A stretch of DNA of 64,000 bases from JAYRGC01 sp041908065 (GTDB lineage: Bacteria > Pseudomonadota > Alphaproteobacteria > UBA9219): assembly GCA_041908065.1 (NCBI GenBank), contig JAYRGC010000070.1, positions 1-64,000 on the forward strand. Direction: 5' to 3'. The notes beneath the pieces are model-generated. The model was not told where the DNA came from. It did no database searches and saw only the letters and a program-made list of their open reading frames with translations. This document shows positions 16,427 through 23,367 of the stretch, piece after piece (position 1 is the stretch's first letter; each line of letters starts with the position of its first letter). The position numbers and the translations under genes are program-made.

Positions 16427-17731
16427 ATGCAGAAAAACGAACAAAACTCTCCCGAGAGACTACTGAAAGTGGCGGCGTTGATCGACCTCCCGCGCACGCC
16501 TTTTTCGGGCGGGCACGTCAGAGGATGGGAAAATCTGGCTCGCGCCGCCGCGAATTCTCCCTTACCGCTGGATTTAACCGTGTATTTCTCAGGCGAGGAT
16601 TTTAGCGAGAATTGGGGAGAGCGCGTCCACATCCGCCATTTGCCGCCGGTTTTCAGCTCCTCGCGCCTGAAGTTCCTGCCCTATATGCCGGACTATACCG
16701 ACCTTGCGCCCTACCATCCCCGCTTGGCGAAGGAATTGAAGGAATACGACGTCGTCCATACCACCGACGGATTTTTCGCTTTCGCCCGCACCGCCGAGCG
16801 CGTCCGCCGCCGCTTCGGCGTGCCGGTGACGAACTCGTTCCACACCGACACTCCGTCTTACGCGCGGATATTCACCCGCACCGCCATCCAGGGCATGTTC
16901 GGCAACGGCGCGTTTTCGCGTTGGTTGACGGACGGGCTGCGATTGCCTGAAAGGCAGGGACGCGCCATGGAAAGGCGGCTGGCCAAGCATTTGTCGTTCT
17001 GCTCGAAAGCCCTCGCCAACCGCGAACTGGACAAGGCCTTGGCCGCGTCGGTCATAGGCCGCGAGAACGTGGGACGGATGCGGCGCGGCATAGACCGCGA
17101 GATATTCGATCCTCGCCGCCGCGACCGCGAAGGCTTGGAAGCCCGTTATGGCATCCCTGCGGGCAGGATCATCTTTCTTTTCGTCGGACGGGTGGATGTT
17201 GGAAAAAACATTCAAGTCCTCGCCGAGGCCTTAAAACGACTGGTGGACGAAGGCTTGCCCTTGCACCTGATAACGGCGGGCAGAGGTCCGGCGGAAGACG
17301 AAGTGCGTCAGATGCTGGGGACCAACGCCACCGTCTTGGGACAAGTGGAGCCGGACGAGCTTGGCCGCCTTTACGCCGGAGCAGACGCGCTGGCTCTTTC
17401 ATCGGAGGTCGAGGTTTACAGTCTGGCTTGTTTAGAGGCCATGGCTTCAGGCTGTCCGGCCTTGGCGTCCGAGAAAAGCGGGGTTACGAGCGTGCTGGGA
17501 GAAACCCCCGCCTTGATGATGGTGGCAAGCGGCGCGGACAACTGGACGAACGCGCTGCGATCCTTCGCCTCCTCGCCCGAGCTGCGCAACAAAATGCGCG
17601 AGGCCGCCGAACTCTGCGGTCGCACCAAAATCACGGACTGGCACGGAGTGCTGGCCGAAGACCTGTTTCCGGCTTGGCGAGCGGCATATGCGGAAGCTGA
17701 AGGCGGGCCGCAAAGATTGCGACGAGATTAG
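16427..17731 (+). CDS. Glycosyltransferase family 4 (GT-B)
   Basis: The 434-residue protein has a GT-B layout. The N-terminal Rossmann domain contains the Gly-rich PFSGGHVRG acceptor loop. The C-terminal domain begins near residue 240 with FLFVGRVDVGKNIQVLAEAL and carries the donor-binding EVYSLACLEAMASGCPALA, the EX7E-type signature of GT4. It should transfer a sugar from a nucleotide donor to a lipid or glycan; the acceptor is unknown. No signal peptide is visible. No clear Shine-Dalgarno precedes this ATG, so the start is less sure than the frame. Isolated between two family B repeats. Confidence 0.88.
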   Translation: MQKNEQNSPERLLKVAALIDLPRTPFSGGHVRGWENLARAAANSPLPLDLTVYFSGEDFSENWGERVHIRHLPPVFSSSRLKFLPYMPDYTDLAPYHPRLAKELKEYDVVHTTDGFFAFARTAERVRRRFGVPVTNSFHTDTPSYARIFTRTAIQGMFGNGAFSRWLTDGLRLPERQGRAMERRLAKHLSFCSKALANRELDKALAASVIGRENVGRMRRGIDREIFDPRRRDREGLEARYGIPAGRIIFLFVGRVDVGKNIQVLAEALKRLVDEGLPLHLITAGRGPAEDEVRQMLGTNATVLGQVEPDELGRLYAGADALALSSEVEVYSLACLEAMASGCPALASEKSGVTSVLGETPALMMVASGADNWTNALRSFASSPELRNKMREAAELCGRTKITDWHGVLAEDLFPAWRAAYAEAEGGPQRLRRD

Positions 17732-18066
17732 ATCTCTTGCATAACCGATGTCATATACGCTGTTACAGCCAAAGCGGAGCGTCATTGCGAGCAGTCCCTT
17801 GGGTTCGAGCGTCATTGCGAGCCGCCTCTCTTTGGTTGGGACAGCGTTAACGCTGTTGGGAGGCGAAGCAATCCAGAGCCACAGGCGCAACGGCACTGGA
17901 TTGCTTCGCCGCCAAGGGGCGGCTCGCAATGACGCTCCGCTTTGGCTGTGGACTTCACATGACGGCCTTTGGCCATAGACTTCGCAACCTACAGGGCTTG
18001 CTGCTTATATTGTGTTGTGTATGAAAAGCGGCCTTGTCGCTATTACGAGCGCGCTTATGCAAGATG
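17731..18066. repeat. Family B dispersed repeat, long copy
   Basis: The left end GATCTCTTGCATAACC and right end GCTTATGCAAGATGTC are inverted. The interior carries three GTCATTGCGAGC arms, the palindrome CAGCGTTAACGCTG, GCGAAGCAATCCAG and its complement, and GCTCGCAATGACGC. It occupies the gap 17732-18093 between the convergent glycosyltransferase and ptsI genes. Confidence 0.78.
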
Positions 18067-18093
18067 TCCGTTGATGGGCGTCGCCGCGAATTC

Positions 18094-19866
18094 CTATAGG
18101 TTCGCAACTTTTTCCAACAACGCCTTTATTTCCTGTTCGTCGCTTTTCGCCATCACGGATTCCGCGAAGGCTATCGCCTTGGGCATCGCCACCGAAAGAG
18201 CCTCCTGCTTTACCTGCAAAAGCCGCGATGGAGCCATGGAAAACTCCCTCAACCCCAGTCCCAGCAGCAAGGCGGTGGCTTTGGGATCTCCCGCCATTTC
18301 CCCGCACAGGCTGACGGAAATGTTCGCCCGCCACGCCGCCGCTATGGTGAACTGGATCAATCGCAAGACCGCCGGATGGAACGGATCATAAAGATCAGCC
18401 ACCTGCTCGTCGCCGCGATCTATGGCCAAAGTGTATTGGGTAAGGTCGTTGCTGCCGATGGCGAAGAAGTCGCACACCTTGCTAAGCGCGTCCGCCGACA
18501 ACGCCGCCGCAGGTATTTCTATCATCGCCCCCAATTGTGGCAGGCCGTTGGGCAGCTTCACGCCGCGCCGCGACAGCTTGCGTTCGACCGCGATCATCCT
18601 TTCCCGCACTTGCCGCATCTGGCTGGCCGAGGAAACCATAGGAACCAGAATGCGGACGCGGCCATGCGCCGAGGCGCGTAGTATCGCCGCCAACTGGGCA
18701 TCCAGCAAAGCCGGTTCCCGCAACCCTAATCGGATAGCGCGCAATCCCAAAGCCGGATTGGAACTTTCCCTTATGCTGTCGCCCAAGGCCGTGGCGAGCT
18801 TTTCTCCGCCGACGTCCAAGGTGCGAACCGTCAACGGCTTGCCGTCCAGCCGTTTCAAAAGACCGGCTATGGACACATACTGCTCGTCCTCGTCTGGCAG
18901 GTCGGGGCGGTTCATGAACATGAACTCGGTGCGGAGCAACCCTATGCCCTCGGCTCCGATTTCAATTGCGGATTCCACCTCGCGAGGCAGCTCCAGATTG
19001 GCCATAAGCTTTATCGGCACGCCGTCCTCGGTGGACGACGGAACGTCGCGCAAAGCCGATTTCAGACGTTTGGTCTCCTTCGCTATCCGCGCCGCCTCTT
19101 GGCGATATTTCATCAGGGTTTCGTGGGTCGGGCGGACGATTATTTCGCCGCGCCCGCCGTCCACCACCAGCATGTCGCCGTTGCCCACGTTCCCGATCAA
19201 TCCGGCCACGCCTAAAACGGCAGGAATCCCCAAGGCACGCGCCATAATGGCGGTATGTCCTTCGGCTCCGCCCATGACGGTCGCGAAACCCGCCACTCCG
19301 TCGGGACGCATCAACGCTGTATCGGCGGGAGTTATCTCCTCAGCTACGGTGATGCAGCCTTCGGGGGCCGCCTCGAACGGATTGTAGTGCTGTTGCAAAA
19401 GATTGCGGATCAGGCGATTGCCGACTTCGCGCACGTCGCTGCCGCGGGCGGCCAGATACTCGTCGCCCACCGCCGCAAAACCGGCGGCTATGGAGGAAAC
19501 CTGCTGTTGCACCGCCGCCTCGGCGTTTATGGCTTCGGAGCGGATTATCTCCTCGACCCCCTTGGCCAAACGCGGGCTTGCCAACATGCCGCGATACGCC
19601 TCCATCAACAAGGCTATTTCGTCTGAAGGCCCCGACGGAAGCTCTTCGGCCTTCCGCGTCAACGCCGAAAGCTGCTTTTGCGTCTTGGCGATGGCGGAAT
19701 GCAGACGCTTGATCTCGGAATCCACTTCGGATGCGGCAATTTTACGTTCGGGAACCGCTACGCCGTTCTGCTCTATGACGAAAGCAGGTCCTATGGCGAT
19801 GCCGGCGGCAACGCCTAAACCCTTCATAACCAGATTCATGCCGTCGTTGTCTTCTTCTCTAGCCAT
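18094..19866 (-). CDS. ptsI: PTS enzyme I (phosphoenolpyruvate-protein phosphotransferase)
   Basis: Enzyme I takes phosphate from PEP and passes it to HPr. The 590-residue protein has the N-terminal HPr-binding helical part and the swivelling phospho-His domain with MGGAEGHTAIMARALGIPAV (His204). The PEP-binding TIM barrel follows with LRTEFMFMNR, MIEIPAAAL, FFAIGSNDLTQY and the SLCGEMAGDP cysteine motif. There is no N-terminal GAF domain, so it is the ordinary EI type rather than PtsP/EI-Ntr. It is last in the minus-strand order EIIA-Man, HPr, EI with an 18-bp gap after HPr. Confidence 0.95.
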   Translation of the reverse strand: MAREEDNDGMNLVMKGLGVAAGIAIGPAFVIEQNGVAVPERKIAASEVDSEIKRLHSAIAKTQKQLSALTRKAEELPSGPSDEIALLMEAYRGMLASPRLAKGVEEIIRSEAINAEAAVQQQVSSIAAGFAAVGDEYLAARGSDVREVGNRLIRNLLQQHYNPFEAAPEGCITVAEEITPADTALMRPDGVAGFATVMGGAEGHTAIMARALGIPAVLGVAGLIGNVGNGDMLVVDGGRGEIIVRPTHETLMKYRQEAARIAKETKRLKSALRDVPSSTEDGVPIKLMANLELPREVESAIEIGAEGIGLLRTEFMFMNRPDLPDEDEQYVSIAGLLKRLDGKPLTVRTLDVGGEKLATALGDSIRESSNPALGLRAIRLGLREPALLDAQLAAILRASAHGRVRILVPMVSSASQMRQVRERMIAVERKLSRRGVKLPNGLPQLGAMIEIPAAALSADALSKVCDFFAIGSNDLTQYTLAIDRGDEQVADLYDPFHPAVLRLIQFTIAAAWRANISVSLCGEMAGDPKATALLLGLGLREFSMAPSRLLQVKQEALSVAMPKAIAFAESVMAKSDEQEIKALLEKVANL

Positions 19867-19884
19867 TTTTCACCCGCGAGCCAG

Positions 19885-20187
19885 CTATTCTTCGCCGAAT
19901 TTGTTTTTGACAAGATCGACCAACGCGGCCACCGCCTCGGGGGCGTCATCGCCCGAAGCGCATAGCTTTAGGCAAGTTCCGCAAGTGGCGGCCAGCATCA
20001 TCAACCCCATTATGGATCGCCCCGACACCCGCATCTCGGCGTGCGACACCGTAATCTCGGCGCGGAAAGAGTCGGCTACGCGAACGAATTTGGCCGCCGC
20101 CCGCGCGTGCAATCCGCGCTGGTTGGCTATCGTAACCATGTCGCAAAGCTCGCCACCCGCAAAGCGCGTCGTCTCGTATTTCGTCAT
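19885..20187 (-). CDS. ptsH: Phosphocarrier protein HPr
   Basis: This 100-residue HPr has the phospho-acceptor His27 in NQRGLHARAAAKFV. The region after SGRSIMGLMMLAA contains the regulatory serine position that HPr kinase modifies in other proteobacteria (SIMGLMML). The ATG at 20187 gives a normal length; a TTG at 20223 would overlap the EIIA gene by 17 bp and add an unusual N terminus. It relays phosphate from EI to the adjacent EIIA-Man homologue. Confidence 0.93.
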   Translation of the reverse strand: MTKYETTRFAGGELCDMVTIANQRGLHARAAAKFVRVADSFRAEITVSHAEMRVSGRSIMGLMMLAATCGTCLKLCASGDDAPEAVAALVDLVKNKFGEE

Positions 20188-20206
20188 GTCCGCCACCGCC
20201 CGATCG

Positions 20207-20623
20207 TTAAGGCTGCTTGCCAACGGAAGTGGCCAAGTTTTCGGTTACCAGCTGGATGTATTTTCGTCCGGCGGACTCCGCCTCGCGCACCGCGTCAAGC
20301 AAAGTCATGCTTCCCCGCACCGAGGCCAGCTTGACCAAGAGCGGCAAATTAAGTCCGGCCAAGACCACGGCGTTGGCGCGCGGCATGGCGGCGATGGCCA
20401 GATTGCTGGGAGTGCCGCCGAACATGTCGGTAAGCAACGCAACCCCGTCGCCGGAATTGACCTCGGCGATGGCGGAAAGCACCATAGTCTGGCAAGCGGC
20501 AACTTCGTCGTCGGCCCCCACGCTCACCGCCACAGCTTGCGATTGCGCTCCGACGATTTGATTCAACGTGGCCAGCATTTCCCTGCCGATGCCACCGTGC
20601 GTGACCAGAACTATGCCCAACAT
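20207..20623 (-). CDS. PTS EIIA component, mannose-type
   Basis: The 138-residue protein begins MLGIVLVTHGGIGREML with the phospho-acceptor His9, and has LLTDMFGGTPSNLA, the standard EIIA-Man signature. No EIIB, EIIC or EIID gene is near. It is therefore likely the end of a regulatory phosphorelay, as in many alphaproteobacteria, rather than of sugar transport. GGGAGGG precedes the ATG. hprK and rapZ, often upstream in relatives, are absent from this stretch; a family B repeat lies upstream instead. Confidence 0.93.
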   Translation of the reverse strand: MLGIVLVTHGGIGREMLATLNQIVGAQSQAVAVSVGADDEVAACQTMVLSAIAEVNSGDGVALLTDMFGGTPSNLAIAAMPRANAVVLAGLNLPLLVKLASVRGSMTLLDAVREAESAGRKYIQLVTENLATSVGKQP

Positions 20624-20740
20624 CGGTCCCTCCCTGCCGCAGGTATGTATGCCTGCGGCGTTTTTGTCGAAGCCTCTTTGAAACGAATCCGAAGCGCATA
20701 AACACAACCGGTTCGCGCGGACAGAACGCAACCATTAGAC

Positions 20741-20936
20741 CGCTTGCATAACTGCCGTCATCTACTCATTGCGAGCCGCCGCCCTTTGGTTTGGACAGCG
20801 TTAACGCTGTCGGGCGGCGAAGCAATCCAGTGCCGTTGCTTTATGACTCTGGATTGCTTCGCGTCGCAAGATCGACGCTCGCAATGACGCGCAGCCTTTG
20901 GCTGTAGCCTCGCGATGGCAGTTATGCAAGAGATCG
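20741..20936. repeat. Family B dispersed repeat
   Basis: The left end CTTGCATAACTGCCGTC is mirrored by GGCAGTTATGCAAG on the right. The interior has CAGCGTTAACGCTG, GCGAAGCAATCCAG, CTGGATTGCTTCGC and GCTCGCAATGACGC, as in the other copies. Confidence 0.82.
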
Positions 20937-21262
20937 ATTATAGCTATCTGCTCCTGATGGCTTTTATCAGCTTTCGACAGACATGCACAACCATAAGAAA
21001 AACGCCGCTCGCAATCGTTACCGGCTTTGGATAGGTAGTTGCAGTTTTATGGTAAATCGACACCTAAATAGCCGTTTTCAGGTGATTGCAATAATGCCAC
21101 AGGGAGGCAAAAACCAACGCTTGCCGATCATGATTATGGCCTCCGACTAGGCAGGTTTTGCCCATCGCGGCCATGAAAGATCCGAACGAATTCGTCACGA
21201 CCTCGCAAAATAGCCAATAAATCAAATGCCGTTCTAAATCCGGACAAATGCCGGACAGAAAA
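20937..21262. other. Non-coding stretch upstream of the flagellin promoter
   Basis: I see no convincing gene here. The DNA is more AT-rich than its surroundings and lies just upstream of the sigma-54-type promoter, so enhancer sites for an FlbD-like activator could be present. No specific operator was recognised. Confidence 0.5.
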
Positions 21263-21278
21263 TGGCACGTTTTTCGCA
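21263..21278 (+). promoter_or_regulatory. Sigma-54 (RpoN) -24/-12 promoter of the flagellin gene
   Basis: TGGCACGTTTTTCGCA matches TGGCACG-N4-TTGCW at every key position except one (TC for TT), with GG and GC at the required spacing. It gives a leader of about 110 nt before the flagellin ATG. Class IV flagellin genes of alphaproteobacteria such as Caulobacter are known to use sigma-54, and FlbT acts on such leaders. Confidence 0.8.
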
Positions 21279-21398
21279 AGTAAACTCATGCCGTTAGACC
21301 GAAGCGTCGTTAACAAGACGTTCACTTTTACGACCTAGGTTACGCGGCAGCAAACCCTGCGGAAGGAGTCCGCTGAAACCCTGAAAGGAGTTCTAACT

Positions 21399-22226
21399 AT
21401 GGCTATAGGTGACGTATCCCTTACTTCCTCTGCCCGTTCCAACCTGTTGTCGCTGCAAAGCACGGCTACTTTGCTCGGAACCACGCAGAACCGCCTTTCG
21501 ACTGGTAAAAAGGTCAACTCGGCTCTTGATAACGCCACGGCCTTCTTCTCGTCGCAAGGCTTCTTGAACCGCGCCAACGACTTGGCCAACCTGAAGGACG
21601 GTCTGTCGACCGCCCTGCAGACGGTGAAATCGGCTTCCGATGCGATCAGCTCGATATCGAAGGTCATCACCCAGCTGCAAGGTATCACCAACTCGGCGCT
21701 GCAGACCAGCGACACGACCATTCGCGACGGTTTGGCCACGCAGTACAACTCGCTGCTGGATCAGATCGACGGTCTGGTTGACGATTCCGTCTTCAACGGT
21801 ACCAACCTGTTGCAAGATGGAACCGGAGCCACCACGTTACAGGTGTACTTCAACGCCGACAACTCGACGTCGTTGACCATCACCGCCGTCAACGTGACCA
21901 GCGCCGGTCTTGGCGTCGTCGTCGCTCAAAACGCTTTCGCGGCCAGCTCTGACATCATGGTCGCGCAGTCGTTGCTGCAAACTGCTCTGGCGACGTTGCG
22001 TACGAACGCTGCATCTTTCGGTGGTAACAACACCATCTTGCAGACTCGTGCCGACTTCACCTCCAACCTCATCAATACGCTTCAGATAGCTTCGGATAAC
22101 CTCGTGCTCGCCGACACCAACGAAGAGGGTGCGAACCTGCAATCCCTGCAGGCCCGCAACCAGCTTGGTATCGTCAGCTTGAGCATCTCCGGCCAGCTGG
22201 CTCAGGCGATATTGCGGTTGTTCTAA
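21399..22226 (+). CDS. Flagellin
   Basis: The 275-residue filament subunit has the conserved D0/D1 N terminus (SLTSSARSNLLSLQSTATLL, LSTGKKVNSALDNATAFF) and C terminus (NLQSLQARNQLGIVSLSISGQLAQAILRLF), with a short variable middle (about 140-190), typical of small alphaproteobacterial flagellins. It lacks a signal peptide because it is exported by the flagellar type III system. Expression is probably sigma-54 dependent from 21263. A hairpin terminator-like structure follows, then flbT and flaF, whose products control flagellin mRNA and translation in Caulobacter. Confidence 0.95.
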   Translation: MAIGDVSLTSSARSNLLSLQSTATLLGTTQNRLSTGKKVNSALDNATAFFSSQGFLNRANDLANLKDGLSTALQTVKSASDAISSISKVITQLQGITNSALQTSDTTIRDGLATQYNSLLDQIDGLVDDSVFNGTNLLQDGTGATTLQVYFNADNSTSLTITAVNVTSAGLGVVVAQNAFAASSDIMVAQSLLQTALATLRTNAASFGGNNTILQTRADFTSNLINTLQIASDNLVLADTNEEGANLQSLQARNQLGIVSLSISGQLAQAILRLF

Positions 22227-22234
22227 TGGTAAAC

Positions 22235-22260
22235 GGGAGGGCGGGGAAACCCGCCCTCCC
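22235..22260 (+). terminator. Stem-loop terminator after flagellin
   Basis: GGGAGGGCGGG (22235-22245), loop GAAA, and CCCGCCCTCCC (22250-22260) form an 11-bp perfect stem with a stable tetraloop. The downstream sequence is pyrimidine-rich (TTTCTCTTCTTT) but not a clean T-run. It probably ends or stabilises the flagellin mRNA while allowing some read-through to flbT. Confidence 0.75.
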
Positions 22261-22324
22261 CAATTTCTCTTCTTTATGACATTCGCGGGGGCTTGTTCCT
22301 CCGCCATCTCGAAGGAGTCGAGAC

Positions 22325-22741
22325 ATGCCGCTCAAGATACGCGTCAAGCCCGAGGGCAAGATTTTCGCCGGCGGGGCGGTTCTGAAGAACGTTGGCAACA
22401 AGCCGGCGGATCTTCTGGTTCTTTCCGACAGTCCGGTCTTGCGCGACGGCTATCTGATGAACGCCGATCGCCGCGACGAATCCGACGCCAGCAACGTCTA
22501 TTTCCTGCTGCAAGTCATATATCTGTTTCGCGGCAAGGGGCAGCCGCTGGATTCCTTGGTCATGGACACCATAGGAAAATTCGGGACGCTTTATCCTCAT
22601 CTTTCCCGCCATGTCTCGGAAATAGTCTCTTGTCTGGAGGCGGGAGAGCCTTTCAAAGCGTTACGCATAGGCCATAAGCTGATGGCCGATTATCAGCGAC
22701 CAAGCGACGAATCCTTAACACCGCAAGCAGAGGGAGCCTGA
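22325..22741 (+). CDS. flbT: Flagellin mRNA regulator FlbT
   Basis: The 138-residue protein begins MPLKIRVKPEGKIFAGGAVL and continues with LNADRRDE-like and YFLLQVIYLF segments characteristic of FlbT. In Caulobacter FlbT binds the 5' leader of flagellin mRNA and promotes its decay when the hook is incomplete. Its place directly after flagellin and 3 bp before flaF supports the call. AAGGAG precedes the start. Confidence 0.93.
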   Translation: MPLKIRVKPEGKIFAGGAVLKNVGNKPADLLVLSDSPVLRDGYLMNADRRDESDASNVYFLLQVIYLFRGKGQPLDSLVMDTIGKFGTLYPHLSRHVSEIVSCLEAGEPFKALRIGHKLMADYQRPSDESLTPQAEGA

Positions 22742-22744
22742 AGT

Positions 22745-23200
22745 ATGACTGCCGCAACTAACGACCAGCACGGCGCGTATACCTCGCGTCAACGAAACAA
22801 CGAAACCCCGCGCGAAACCGAGGCGCGGGCGTTGTTAAGCTGCGCCAGCCGCCTCGAACGGGCGCGCGGAACCGAGGTTTCCAAGGAGGAGTACGCCGAA
22901 GCCGTCCAACACAACCAACAGCTGTGGACTATATTTCAGGTTTGCCTGTGCGAACCGGACAACCAACTGCCCAAAGATCTCAAGGACATTTTGCTGAATC
23001 TCAGCCAGTATGTGGACAAGGCCAGTTTCCGCGCCATGTCCGGGCATAATCCCGACATATTGCGGAGCTTGATCAATATCAACCGCAACATAGCCGCCGG
23101 CCTCAGCGTAAATCCCGCGGCGGCGTCCGTCGGAGAGGCGGCGTCCGCATCAATGCCGTCTCCCGCAGGCCAGCCGCAGTCGGTGACCACGACGGCATAA
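22745..23200 (+). CDS. flaF: Flagellar biosynthesis regulator FlaF
   Basis: This 151-residue protein matches FlaF: ETEARALLSCASRLERARG, then YAEAVQHNQQLWTIFQVCL and LPKDLKDILLNLSQYVDK. In Caulobacter FlaF is needed for flagellin translation or secretion and opposes FlbT. The tail after residue 125 is a low-complexity Ala/Ser/Pro extension not needed for the fold. Nearly contiguous with flbT. Confidence 0.92.
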   Translation: MTAATNDQHGAYTSRQRNNETPRETEARALLSCASRLERARGTEVSKEEYAEAVQHNQQLWTIFQVCLCEPDNQLPKDLKDILLNLSQYVDKASFRAMSGHNPDILRSLININRNIAAGLSVNPAAASVGEAASASMPSPAGQPQSVTTTA

Positions 23201-23367
23201 AACGCCCCTGCTTCCTGCGGATAACAAGAAATCTAAATCTGCGGGAAAAACGGCCATAGTCGGCCATAATATGCTTCCCAGAAAGGCGTTTGCGGGGTAG
23301 TGTCCTCGGCGGACGGCGCGTAGCTTCGCGCCGATTATGTATACCAACGCATAACGGGCAAAAAACC

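Noticed and set aside
19403..20701. 432-codon plus-strand frame across ptsI, ptsH and the EIIA gene
   Set aside because: It spans three well-supported minus-strand genes and shows no domain.
16145..20936. CRISPR array suggested by repeated palindromes
   Set aside because: Repeats are few, long, unevenly spaced and have transposon-like ends; there are no regular spacers and no cas genes.
21064..21279. 71-codon minus-strand frame upstream of flagellin
   Set aside because: It overlaps the sigma-54 promoter, has no ribosome site and no recognisable sequence.
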